Counted from the stretch's first letter, positions 1-7,064 are shown. The stretch: 14,754 nucleotides of DNA from CAZJHX01 sp964545715 (GCA_964545715.1 CAZJHX010000217.1:1-14754); one strand, 5' to 3'. The notes: generated by a model not told the origin, from the letters alone. Numbers and translations are program-made.

Positions 1-1737
1 GAGCGTCGGGGGGGGCTGGTTGCTGTTATTGTAGCGTCGCAGCACGTTCAGGTCTTTAAAGGGGTACTGGTTGGACGGGGTGTAGATCTCAATGGCGCCT
101 GCGGCGTCCTCCTTGAGATCGTCGGCGCCGGCGATACCGCCGACCAGCAGGATGGTGTCATTGTCCAGCAGCGTAGACCCGAAGGCGCCGCGACCCGAGA
201 AGGCCTCGTCCTCAGCGACGACAAAGCCGACGCCGGCCTGCAGAAAGCGGATGTCCGAGGTCGGGGTCAGGTCTGTACCCGTAAACCCGCCCAACACGAC
301 CAGGCGACCCTTGGGCGCGTGCGCCGCGTGGAAATACCGGCCGACAGCCAGGCCCGGAATGGCCTCGGCGTTCACCGTCTTGCCCTCGTCCTGCACCGTC
401 AGGCGCCATGCGTGCTCCGGACTGGGCGGGTCGAAGTGCAGCCCGTTCCAGTTGACGCCGCCGATCATGATGAACTCGTTGTTGCCGACCGCCGTAAGCG
501 ACTGAAAGAACGAGTGCGGCGGGCCCGGAACGTCGACCGCGATAAACGAGCCGCCGACGCCGTCGCGCTGCGCGCTGCTCGACGTGTAGACCTCCGCGAT
601 GGGGCCCTCGGTGACGCCGCCCACGATGAGCAGCTTGGTGACCTCGCCCTGCTGGAACGCAGCCACGGACGCGCCGGCCCGGTACTGCGCCATGAAGCTG
701 TTGGACAAGCTGTTGGGAAGAAACGCGTTGTCCAGGCTGTCCCAGACGTCGCACTCGTCGTAACCGTCGGGCCGGTCGTCGCCGGTGACCCCCCACGGGC
801 CGCCCGCGCACACCAGCACCAGGCCGTCGGTGCTCACGACCGCCGAGTTGGGGAACACCCGCTTGCGGTACATCTGAGGCGCCTGGCCCTCGAAGTCGAC
901 GAACACACCGGCTGTCGGGTCACCACCCGCGTCCCACTCGTAGACCTCCACGGTGCTGTGCGCGTCGCTGGTGTCGTAAGACCAGCCAAAGCCGTTGGCG
1001 TTGTTGGCGTTGTAAAGCAGCGCGTTGGTGCCGCCGTACAGCACGACGCGGTTCTTTTCGGCGCCCCGGATAAGCTGGGCTGTGTGAGCGCCGCGACCGG
1101 CCGCCATCAAGCTGGCCGCCCGCTTGAGCGTACCTTTTGAGCTGTCGTAGACAAACGCTTTGCGGGAGGAGTCGCTGGTCTCAAACCGCGTGACGCCGCC
1201 TTGGTTCACAGACGTCAGGCCGCCCGCGATGAAGTAGAGGCCGCCGCCCAGCGCCGTGACGCTGGGAAAGATGCGGTGCGTGTACTCGTTGTCGCCCGCC
1301 GGGCAGGAGAAGCCGCCGAAGCGGGAGAGGACCACGTCGACCGGGTTTTCGCGCCCTTTCTCGACGACCACGTGGCGCTTGCGACCGAACCACGACGGGT
1401 TTGCGCCGCCCGAGAACCCCAGCACCGTGACGTCTTCGTCCGGGCCCTCCGGCACGCCTTCGATCAGCAGCGACGAGGTGCCGCCGAAGCCGATGCGCTC
1501 ACCAAACGTCTGTGCGCCGGACGCGTTGTGAACCGCGACCTCGATCGAGTTGATCTCAGACAGCGCGGAGCCGTTGTCCGCGGAGCACGCCGCGAGCGCG
1601 AACGCCTGCACGCCCATCGGGCCCGAAGGTCCGTGGCGCTCCGGTTCGGGGCCCACCTGGACACAGCCGGCCGCAGCGAAAGCAACCGCGGTCACCGCGA
1701 GTTTGATTAGAAAGGAGTGAAGCTTTTGATCAGCCAC
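1..1737 (-). CDS. Kelch-like repeat surface lipoprotein (3' end beyond window)
   Basis: A single minus-strand frame stays open for 579 codons, from a GTG at 1737 to the left edge, so the C-terminus is missing. The GTG directly follows an in-frame TAA (1738-1740) and has AGG six bases upstream. It gives a textbook lipoprotein signal: MADQKLHSFLIK, a hydrophobic stretch, then FAAAGC with the lipidated Cys at residue 25. The next ~100 residues look like a beta-rich domain. After that come repeated blades of Kelch or galactose-oxidase type: GG doublets after hydrophobic strands (YFIAGG, RVVLYGG, LLIVGG, FIMIGG, LVVLGG, ILLVGG), often preceded by a GRxxHxA-like turn (AAGRGAHTAQL, VGRYFHAAHA). Such propellers usually bind ligands or proteins; no catalytic residues were identified. 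The gene overlaps the upstream lipoprotein gene by 31 bp, so the two are probably cotranscribed and translationally coupled. The Kelch call rests on the visible pattern only. Confidence 0.85.
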   Translation of the reverse strand, partial: MADQKLHSFLIKLAVTAVAFAAAGCVQVGPEPERHGPSGPMGVQAFALAACSADNGSALSEINSIEVAVHNASGAQTFGERIGFGGTSSLLIEGVPEGPDEDVTVLGFSGGANPSWFGRKRHVVVEKGRENPVDVVLSRFGGFSCPAGDNEYTHRIFPSVTALGGGLYFIAGGLTSVNQGGVTRFETSDSSRKAFVYDSSKGTLKRAASLMAAGRGAHTAQLIRGAEKNRVVLYGGTNALLYNANNANGFGWSYDTSDAHSTVEVYEWDAGGDPTAGVFVDFEGQAPQMYRKRVFPNSAVVSTDGLVLVCAGGPWGVTGDDRPDGYDECDVWDSLDNAFLPNSLSNSFMAQYRAGASVAAFQQGEVTKLLIVGGVTEGPIAEVYTSSSAQRDGVGGSFIAVDVPGPPHSFFQSLTAVGNNEFIMIGGVNWNGLHFDPPSPEHAWRLTVQDEGKTVNAEAIPGLAVGRYFHAAHAPKGRLVVLGGFTGTDLTPTSDIRFLQAGVGFVVAEDEAFSGRGAFGSTLLDNDTILLVGGIAGADDLKEDAAGAIEIYTPSNQYPFKDLNVLRRYNNSNQPPPTL

Positions 1738-2342
1738 TTATCGCCTACCTTGTGCAGTACGAATGGAGGATTGGACCCGACAGGCGGGCTCTTGCCAACA
1801 AAGATGCGTTTCGCCGTGGGTGGCTCTTCGCGCACCTCGCAGACATCGAACGACGGGTTCTTTTCCCCGTAGACCAGCCGCAAAAACGGTCGCACGCCTT
1901 TTTTGTCGACCAGGCGCGCCTGCTTGAACCAGTACCGCCGGGCGTCCCGCTCGCTTTGGAAGTCGGGGTCGATCAGCGAGTAGAACTTCGTGAAGCCGGC
2001 CTCTTCGTCGGGGTTCAATATGGCCTCGAACACGCTGTAGAGCGTGCCCTGTGGCGTCGTCGGATCCGCCTTTAGCACCGGCGTAGGCTTGCGACAGTTC
2101 TTGTATTTGCGCTGGATCGTCGTACCGGGTTCGCCGCCACCGGTCGTGGCGCCGCCGGTCACGGGACGGTCAACGGTCACAGCTCCCTGACTGCCGTACC
2201 GGGGATCCGACGGACCGCTCATCCCGGCATCGCGGAAGATGTTACCGCGCTCCTCGGGAGGCGCTTGATTCTTCTTCTTTTTACAGCCGCCTGCGGCCAC
2301 GGCGCACGCCACAATTGTGACGAGCAACACACGAGCACCCAA
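1707..2342 (-). CDS. Small lipoprotein of unknown function, TTG start
   Basis: From the TTG at 2342 the protein is 211 aa and begins MGARVLLVTIVACAVAAGGC, a compact lipoprotein signal with Cys20. Four Lys residues follow, then a Pro/Gly/Thr-rich linker (to about residue 75). A globular C-terminal part contains GTLYSVFEAILNPDEEAGF, a FYSLIDPDF motif, and a final KVGDKWLIKSFTPF strand. The alternating helices and strands ending in 'DKWLIKSF' resemble NTF2-like folds; that is a guess from pattern. The start choice rests on GGGAGG nine bases before the TTG. An in-frame ATG at 2387 would add 15 residues but has no ribosome-binding site. The gene lies upstream of, and overlaps, the Kelch-like lipoprotein gene. 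Residues just after the lipidated Cys are Lys rather than Asp; this fits outer-membrane sorting in enterics, but the rule may not hold here. Function unknown. Confidence 0.8.
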   Translation of the reverse strand: MGARVLLVTIVACAVAAGGCKKKKNQAPPEERGNIFRDAGMSGPSDPRYGSQGAVTVDRPVTGGATTGGGEPGTTIQRKYKNCRKPTPVLKADPTTPQGTLYSVFEAILNPDEEAGFTKFYSLIDPDFQSERDARRYWFKQARLVDKKGVRPFLRLVYGEKNPSFDVCEVREEPPTAKRIFVGKSPPVGSNPPFVLHKVGDKWLIKSFTPF

Positions 2343-2351
2343 AGTGATTTT

Positions 2352-2357
2352 CCTCCC
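2352..2357 (-). promoter_or_regulatory. Shine-Dalgarno that decides the TTG start
   Basis: On the minus strand GGGAGG is followed nine bases later by TTG (2342-2340). The in-frame ATG at 2387 has nothing comparable in front of it. This site therefore supports the shorter lipoprotein with a conventional short signal-peptide n-region. Confidence 0.6.
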
Positions 2358-2409
2358 GGAAAGGGGCTTGGTCCAAAGCTGGCGCATGGTATCACGCGTC
2401 AGCCGCCCT

Positions 2410-2425
2410 TTCTACCGAGGTAGAA
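2410..2425. promoter_or_regulatory. Perfect 7-bp inverted repeat, candidate operator
   Basis: TTCTACC, two bases (GA), then GGTAGAA form a perfect dyad in the 113-bp gap between the 98-aa gene and the lipoprotein gene. It lies about 70 bp upstream of the TTG start, where a promoter or operator of the lipoprotein-Kelch operon would be expected. It is too short, and lacks a T-run, to be a convincing terminator. No regulator is known. Confidence 0.4.
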
Positions 2426-2455
2426 CGCGGCGCACGGCGGGTTGGTTCGCTGTTT

Positions 2456-2752
2456 CTAGGCGGCTATCAGCGCCCGGTGCAGCCCTTCTTCGCTCTCGTA
2501 GCCCAGATCGAGGGCAACCAGGTGAACTTGAAAGCGATCCTCGGAGAACGACGGAACCATGATGTTCTCGCGGCACTCTACGACGCGCGCACGAAATTCG
2601 AACTGTGGTCCAGCCTGTCGAACCAACGGTACGATCGTGACCGTGCGTCCGACGTTTGTGGGCCGCCCCACTGTCATCTGCCACCCGCCGTCCGGTGTCT
2701 TGTGCAAACGTCCCGACCAATAAGAACCGCTGTCATCCCACGCAACCCGCAT
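2456..2752 (-). CDS. 98-aa soluble protein, possibly PilZ-like beta-barrel
   Basis: The chosen ATG at 2752 is preceded by GAAGGGGAA, a good ribosome-binding site. The frame is open further upstream, but that extension is Gln/Arg-rich shadow sequence antisense to the GT-C gene at 2861. The 98-aa product starts MRVAWDDSGSYWSGRL and alternates polar and hydrophobic residues in short strands (QMTVGR, RTVTIVPLV, FEFRARVVECRE, DRFQVHLVAL). It ends in an acidic helix (ESEEGLHRALIAA). There is no signal peptide or membrane segment, so it is probably cytoplasmic. The small strand-rich layout recalls PilZ-type c-di-GMP modules, but the canonical RxxxR and D/NxSxxG motifs are absent. I do not recognise the family. 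It is divergent from the GT-C gene across a ~108-bp spacer. Confidence 0.6.
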   Translation of the reverse strand: MRVAWDDSGSYWSGRLHKTPDGGWQMTVGRPTNVGRTVTIVPLVRQAGPQFEFRARVVECRENIMVPSFSEDRFQVHLVALDLGYESEEGLHRALIAA

Positions 2753-2824
2753 GCATTCCCCTTCACGCTCTTTGCAAGTTGGATGGTCACGGCGGCCTCG
2801 GGTTGCGGCAAGAAAATGAGCGTT

Positions 2825-2854
2825 TTTCCACAGGGCGGATCGGGCTGATATACC
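2825..2854 (+). promoter_or_regulatory. Candidate housekeeping promoter for the GT-C gene
   Basis: TTTCCA (2825-2830), an 18-bp spacer and TATACC (2849-2854) with the extended -10 'TGA' (2846-2848) sit in the divergent intergenic spacer. Transcription would begin near 2861. That is exactly at the GTG giving the longest reading frame, so translation from the downstream ATGs at 2879/2882, or leaderless translation, becomes likely. Both elements deviate from consensus. Confidence 0.35.
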
Positions 2855-2860
2855 TGGGGC

Positions 2861-4687
2861 GTGGCGGCACCTGATGAAATGATGCTCACCCGGCTGTCCG
2901 CCGTGGCGGCCGTGGTTGTGGCGGTGGTGATCGCCGCGCTGTTGCTGGTCCCCTTCAAGGGCCGGCTGGAGGCCAACGCCGACACCGAGCGCGACCTCTT
3001 TCGCGCTGTCGCGCTGGTGGACCACGGCACCTTCCCGTTCAGCGGCCCCGCGGTGGATTACATGCCCGTCACGCTGGGGCCGGGCTGGTATCTCGCGGTG
3101 GCGCCCGCGCTGGCCATCGATCGTCACCCTTATGCGGTCCATGTCTGGCACGTTCTGCTGCTGCTGCTGGGGCTGCTGCTGGTCTATCGCGCGCTGGCCG
3201 GGTCCGGGCGGCGGGCGGCGCTGGCCGGCATCGCCCTGCTTGGGACCAGCGAGTTTCTGACCCAGGTGATGGTTCGCATCTGGCACAACGCCATGCTGCC
3301 GGGGCTGAGCCTGATCCTGCTGGCCCTGCTGCACAAAGCCACCCGCGGTCCGGCGTCCACGCGCTCACGGGCGCTCGCCGCGGGATGGCTGCTGGTCGTG
3401 CTCATGCTGCAGCTGCATGTGGTTGCGGCGACCTATGCGCTGGTTCTCCTGGTCGCGACAGCGCTGCATTTCAAGACATACGGCGTCGCAGACCGCCCGT
3501 CGGCGGCGGCGATCGTGCTGGTGGTCGGCGGCCTGGCCATAGCCTACGGCAACCTGGTCCTGGGGCTGGACTTCAACCAGGTGTCGCAGCTTCGTGAGCA
3601 GCGGATGGGCGACGGCATCGCAACCTTTGACGTGCTCGCGCAAGTGCCGGCGTTTCTGGCGCCCGGCTGGAGCAGCGGGGTGTGGCTCGGGTGGCTGGTC
3701 CTGTTCGGAGCGTGCGGCGGGCTGGTGATGGCCGTCTTCTACAGCCGCCAGGGCTGGGGCTTTCCGCAGCTTGTCGCGCTGCAGGCGGTCCTGGGGTTTG
3801 CCGCGGCGATGGCGATGTCGTCTCTGGCCACGGCGCCGCGCTACTTCAACGGCGCGATTGTGCCCATGTTCGTGCTATCGGCGCTCGGGCTCAGCCGCCT
3901 GCTTCAACACCCGAAGTTGTCGGGGTACGCCGGCACCGCGCTTACTACCGTCCTGATCGCGCTGACCGTGCTGCCGCCGTCCGACCACGGTGGTGCGCGC
4001 TCGCACGCAGCGCTCACACTGACAGAACAGACCACCGCGGTGGATGCGCTGGTCGAGCGCGGCTTCACCCTGGCGGACATGACCCGCGCCACGCACGGAC
4101 CGCTGTTTGGACCACTGACCGCCATCCGATACCTGGCTTACGTCGCCGATGCGCCCACGGACCGGATGGCCGCGGACTCGCCTAACGCGTTCATCGGCCC
4201 GCCCGGCTTCCCGCAGCCGGCCGGAGACGCGACCTCGCTGCCGGCTCCCGGCGCACGTGCGTTGACCCTGGTGCGCCATCCGGCGCGGTTCAATCCCGGC
4301 GACGTCTCGGCGCGCGTCGGAAGCAACCGCTGTCCGATCGCCCTGCCCTATCGCTGGTCGCACCTGACGCGCGCGGAGCTGGCGCCGTTCGACATCCGCA
4401 CCGGGCTGGACCTGGATCTGTGCCGCCGCGGGGCGCTGGACGCGGACCTGACGATCGAGATTGCGACGGTACGCGGCTCCGAGCCCCTGCACGTGCTGCT
4501 GGAGTGGTACGACATCGCGAGCCAGTACCACGAAGAGGCGGTGCTGCACGCCTCGGTCCCCGTGACGCGGCTGACCGGCGAGCTGCTGGAGGGGCTGGCC
4601 GTATGGCGCCTGACGCCGCCGGCCGATGGTGCGCTGACGCTGACGCTGGGACCCCTGGCGAGCATCGCTGTAATCGACATCTACTAA
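2861..4687 (+). CDS. GT-C-like multi-pass membrane glycosyltransferase (paralogue A)
   Basis: The ~608-aa protein has an N-terminal hydrophobic helix, then a periplasmic-loop acidic motif ADTERDLF (D41, E43, D45). This is typical of PMT/GT39-like GT-C enzymes, which transfer sugars from polyprenyl-phosphate carriers outside the cytoplasmic membrane. Many hydrophobic segments follow up to about residue 385, with RIWHNAMLPG and APRYFNGAIVPMFVLSALG between helices. The C-terminal ~210 residues are soluble: HGPLFGPLTAIRYL near 412, CPIALPYRW near 491, and a terminal beta-rich segment ending VIDIY. The gene at 7065-8933 has the same architecture and motif positions. The GTG at 2861 gives the longest frame. 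The ATG at 2882 (MLTRL) matches the paralogue's MLDRL start better and may be the true start. Donor and acceptor cannot be read from sequence. It is 50 bp upstream of the Cys-rich lipoprotein gene on the same strand. Confidence 0.8.
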   Translation: MAAPDEMMLTRLSAVAAVVVAVVIAALLLVPFKGRLEANADTERDLFRAVALVDHGTFPFSGPAVDYMPVTLGPGWYLAVAPALAIDRHPYAVHVWHVLLLLLGLLLVYRALAGSGRRAALAGIALLGTSEFLTQVMVRIWHNAMLPGLSLILLALLHKATRGPASTRSRALAAGWLLVVLMLQLHVVAATYALVLLVATALHFKTYGVADRPSAAAIVLVVGGLAIAYGNLVLGLDFNQVSQLREQRMGDGIATFDVLAQVPAFLAPGWSSGVWLGWLVLFGACGGLVMAVFYSRQGWGFPQLVALQAVLGFAAAMAMSSLATAPRYFNGAIVPMFVLSALGLSRLLQHPKLSGYAGTALTTVLIALTVLPPSDHGGARSHAALTLTEQTTAVDALVERGFTLADMTRATHGPLFGPLTAIRYLAYVADAPTDRMAADSPNAFIGPPGFPQPAGDATSLPAPGARALTLVRHPARFNPGDVSARVGSNRCPIALPYRWSHLTRAELAPFDIRTGLDLDLCRRGALDADLTIEIATVRGSEPLHVLLEWYDIASQYHEEAVLHASVPVTRLTGELLEGLAVWRLTPPADGALTLTLGPLASIAVIDIY

Positions 4688-4706
4688 GGGTTGATAGTAG
4701 GGTTCC

Positions 4707-4717
4707 CCACGGCGTGG
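4707..4717. promoter_or_regulatory. Short inverted repeat before the Cys-rich lipoprotein gene
   Basis: CCACG, one base, then CGTGG form a small perfect dyad in the 50-bp gap between the GT-C gene and the Cys-rich lipoprotein gene. It could be an operator or chance. The ribosome-binding site AAGGAG (4727-4732), five bases before the ATG at 4738, is strong. Confidence 0.2.
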
Positions 4718-4737
4718 ATCAGTAAAAAGGAGACCAG

Positions 4738-6303
4738 ATGACCACACGACCCCTAATCGCGGCACTGGCGGTGCTCGCGCTCATGATCGGCAGCTGCTCA
4801 TCCGACACAGGTAGCAAGAGCAGCGGCTCGGACGACACCACCGACACGGGCGCCGACACCACCGACACGGGCGACGACACCACCGACACGGGCGACGACA
4901 CCACCGACACCGGATGCGCGCCCAGCTGCGTAGGCAAGTCGCTGTGTGAGGATGACGGCTGTGGCGGCACCTGCGGGACCTGCCCCGCCGGCGAGAGCTG
5001 CAACGCCGAGGGCAATTGCGAGAGCGAGTGCACCAAGGACTGCACGGGCAAAGTGTGCGGCGATGACGGCTGCGGCGGCTCCTGCGGCACATGCGGCGCC
5101 AACGAGACGTGCGAGGCCGGCCAGTGCAAGCCCGGCGGCGACGATCCCTGCGGCGGCGTGAGCTACGAGGGTTGCTGCGACGGCCAGGTGGTGAACTGGT
5201 GCGAGAACGGCGAGCTGCAGACGCTCGACTGCGACGAGAACGAGGGCGCGGTCTGCGGTTGGTGGACCGAAAACGCCTTCTACGGCTGCATCGACCAGCC
5301 TGGCGAGCCCCCGCCGGAGCACCCCCCGGCCTGCGCCGGCTGCGAGGCCAGCTGTGACGGCAAAGCGTGTGGCGATGACGGCTGCGGCGGCTCCTGCGGG
5401 ACCTGCGGCGATGGCCAGGCCTGCGGCGACGATGGCCAGTGCTTTGACTGCACGGCCGACTGCGAGGGCAAGGTCTGCGGCAGCGACGGCTGCGGCGGCA
5501 ACTGCGGCGCCTGCGACCCGGGTCTGGGCTGCAACGAAGAGGGCCAGTGCGTGGACCCGTGCGGCGGCGTCAGCTTCGAGGGCTGCTGCGACGGCGAGAC
5601 CCTGAAGTTCTGTGACAACGGCGGCGTGCAAGAGGTCGACTGCGCCGAGCAGCCCAGCTGCGGTTGGGACGCGGGCAACAGCTTCTACAACTGCAACTCA
5701 GACGGCAGCGAGGACCCCAGTGGCGCCAACCCGAAGGCGTGCGGAGTGGAGTGCGAGCCCGACTGTGACGGCAAGACCTGCGGCGATGACGGCTGCAACG
5801 GCTCTTGCGGTGACTGCGCTGAGGGCAACATCTGCGGTGAAGACGGTCAGTGTAGCGAGTGCACCCCCGCGTGCGAGGGCAAAGTCTGCGGCAACAACGG
5901 CTGCGGCGGCACCTGCGGCGACTGCAAAGAGGGTGAAACCTGCACCGATGCCGGGCAGTGCGAGGCGGCGTGCGTGCCGCAGTGCGAGGACAAGGCCTGC
6001 GGCGACGACGGCTGTGGCGGCTCGTGCGGCGAGTGCGGCGAGGTCAAGTGCTGTGGGGAGGACGGGCAGTGTGCGGAGTGCACGGGCTGCTGCGAGGGCA
6101 AGGCCTGGGGCGACAACGGCTGCGGCGTCTCCTGTGGCGAGTGCGGCGTGGGCAGCGCCTGTGAAGAGGGCATCTGCGTGGCGGTCTGCACGCCCGCCTG
6201 CGAGGACAAGGCCTGCGGCGACGACGGCTGTGGCGGCTCCTGCGGTGAGTGCGAAGGCGACAAAGTCTGCACCGACGAGTTCACGTGCGTCACTCCTGAC
6301 TGA
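4738..6303 (+). CDS. Cys-rich repeat surface lipoprotein, nine CGDDGCGG repeats
   Basis: The 521-aa protein starts with signal MTTRPLIAALAVLALMIGSC (lipid Cys20), followed by four exact-register DDTTDTG repeats (residues 32-59) as an extracellular stalk. Then come nine ~33-residue units of the form CxxxCxGKxCGDDGCGGSCGxC...C, beginning near residues 60, 98, 202, 238, 336, 375, 412, 448 and 484. Two copies of a different domain interrupt them at 137-184 and 274-319: PCGGVS(Y/F)EGCCDG, a Cys/Asn-Gly turn, CGW, and F-Y-x-C at the end. The layout is thus two repeats, insert, two repeats, insert, five repeats. Cys spacing suggests disulfide-stabilised, possibly Ca-binding, small modules exposed on the surface. 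In repeat 8 the Cys after GKA is Trp457, which breaks one expected disulfide. Similar repeats are common in Myxococcota-type genomes; their function is unknown. The ribosome-binding site is strong (AAGGAG, five-base spacing). Confidence 0.9.
   Translation: MTTRPLIAALAVLALMIGSCSSDTGSKSSGSDDTTDTGADTTDTGDDTTDTGDDTTDTGCAPSCVGKSLCEDDGCGGTCGTCPAGESCNAEGNCESECTKDCTGKVCGDDGCGGSCGTCGANETCEAGQCKPGGDDPCGGVSYEGCCDGQVVNWCENGELQTLDCDENEGAVCGWWTENAFYGCIDQPGEPPPEHPPACAGCEASCDGKACGDDGCGGSCGTCGDGQACGDDGQCFDCTADCEGKVCGSDGCGGNCGACDPGLGCNEEGQCVDPCGGVSFEGCCDGETLKFCDNGGVQEVDCAEQPSCGWDAGNSFYNCNSDGSEDPSGANPKACGVECEPDCDGKTCGDDGCNGSCGDCAEGNICGEDGQCSECTPACEGKVCGNNGCGGTCGDCKEGETCTDAGQCEAACVPQCEDKACGDDGCGGSCGECGEVKCCGEDGQCAECTGCCEGKAWGDNGCGVSCGECGVGSACEEGICVAVCTPACEDKACGDDGCGGSCGECEGDKVCTDEFTCVTPD
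4831..4914 (+). repeat. Four tandem 21-bp repeats coding DDTTDTG
   Basis: Four in-frame 21-bp copies encode DDTTDTG, ADTTDTG, DDTTDTG and DDTTDTG between the lipidated Cys and the first Cys-rich module. Their near-identity at DNA level makes slippage and stalk-length variation between strains plausible. Confidence 0.85.
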
Positions 6304-6323
6304 TTCAGCCGGGTCGCTGACGC

Positions 6324-6339
6324 TGGCATGGGGTTTGCT
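6324..6339 (+). promoter_or_regulatory. Sigma-54 (RpoN) promoter, near-consensus
   Basis: TGGCATG, four bases, TTGCT matches the sigma-54 consensus TGGCACG-N4-TTGCW at all but one specified base. The -24 GG is at 6325-6326 and the -12 GC at 6337-6338, separated by the canonical ten bases. It predicts a start near 6350, about 28 bp before the ATG of the 212-aa lipoprotein. It lies in a 74-bp gap, so the activator site would have to be inside the end of the Cys-rich gene. Confidence 0.75.
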
Positions 6340-6341
6340 CT

Positions 6342-6364
6342 GGTTACGTGAAAACAACGTAACC
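6342..6364. promoter_or_regulatory. Perfect 8-bp inverted repeat over the predicted start site
   Basis: GGTTACGT (6342-6349) and ACGTAACC (6357-6364) are exact reverse complements separated by seven bases. The predicted sigma-54 start (about 6350) falls in the spacer, so the intact dyad exists only in DNA, as expected for a repressor operator rather than an mRNA hairpin. The right arm directly precedes the ribosome-binding site GGAGGG (6365-6370). Confidence 0.6.
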
Positions 6365-6377
6365 GGAGGGACACCCC

Positions 6378-7016
6378 ATGAAGGCATCAACCATTGCGAT
6401 CGGCATCTTCAGCACACTCTTTCTAGCCGGCTGTCTGACACCAGGTGGGCAATTAGGCATCGACTCGCCCGACGGCGGCGGCACGACCGGCGGGGGCTGG
6501 CAGGTCGACGGCTGGGACAATGACTGGGACAGCGAAACCGACTACCTGTACGAGGGCAATCTCGCGGTCAAGGCTGGGGCGCTGTCCGGCGATTTTGGCG
6601 GCGTTCTGGACGGTGATGCAGCGCCGGCGGAAGTAATGGGCTTTGCGGACTACGGTTTTGCCCACGTCGACGTGCTGGCGACCTCGTCCAAGGGCGCGGC
6701 GATGGCGATGGTCGACCTGATGATCGACCCGTCCGAGCTGAAGCCGGGCACCAGCTTCACCGCCGATTACGAGGACTACGAGAGCATCGTGGCCGTGATG
6801 GGCTGCTCCGGTCCGAGCTCGATGGACATGTGGAACGAGAACTTTGCGCGCACGGCAACAGTCGACATCGAGGCGACGCCGGGACAGCCCGATAGCGTGA
6901 CGGTGAGCTTCACCGCCACCTTTGGCGAGAACCCCTACGAGGAGTACGGTGCGCCCGCGCTGCCGTCCGGCGACACGTCGCTGAGTGGGCAGTTCACGAT
7001 CACGGTCCCCAAATAG
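6378..7016 (+). CDS. 212-aa lipoprotein of unknown function
   Basis: A clear signal (MKASTIAIGIFSTLFLAGC, lipid Cys19) follows the ribosome-binding site GGAGGG, seven bases before the ATG. After the Cys comes a Gly/Thr/Asp-rich linker with several Trp residues (about 20-55), ending WDNDWDSETDYLYEG. A beta-rich domain then reads YEGNLAVKAGALSGDFGG, MIDPSELKPGTSFTADYED and VTVSFTATFG..., ending in GQFTITVPK. Alternating strands and the final SGQFTITVPK strand suggest an immunoglobulin- or jelly-roll-like beta-sandwich. There are no catalytic motifs and only one further Cys pair candidate is lacking (a single mature Cys near 139). I do not recognise the family. It has its own sigma-54-type promoter and operator, so it is probably regulated separately from the Cys-rich gene upstream. 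Its 3' end is convergent with the minus-strand GT-C gene, 48 bp away. Confidence 0.8.
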   Translation: MKASTIAIGIFSTLFLAGCLTPGGQLGIDSPDGGGTTGGGWQVDGWDNDWDSETDYLYEGNLAVKAGALSGDFGGVLDGDAAPAEVMGFADYGFAHVDVLATSSKGAAMAMVDLMIDPSELKPGTSFTADYEDYESIVAVMGCSGPSSMDMWNENFARTATVDIEATPGQPDSVTVSFTATFGENPYEEYGAPALPSGDTSLSGQFTITVPK

Positions 7017-7030
7017 ACCTTTTTGCCCAC

Positions 7031-7051
7031 TGTGGGGAGAAACTCCACACG
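7031..7051. terminator. Hairpin between convergent genes, weak terminator candidate
   Basis: Bases 7031-7039 pair with 7043-7051 around an AAA loop. The stem has seven Watson-Crick pairs, one G-A mismatch and one terminal wobble. It is the only stem in the 48-bp convergent gap. No T-run follows it on either strand (a TTTTT run at 7019-7023 precedes it on the plus strand). If it terminates transcription at all, it is not a standard intrinsic terminator. Confidence 0.3.
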
Positions 7052-7064
7052 CGGCCTCCGCTTC

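Noticed and set aside
2456..3334. 292-residue minus-strand version of the 98-aa gene
   Set aside because: The N-terminal ~190 residues are Gln/Arg/His-rich sequence antisense to GT-C paralogue A. The ribosome-binding site and protein-like composition start at 2752.
4798..5631. Long Ala-rich minus-strand frame opposite the Cys-rich lipoprotein gene
   Set aside because: It is an antisense shadow of the GC-rich repeats with no ribosome-binding site. The plus-strand product has a signal peptide and conserved Cys modules.
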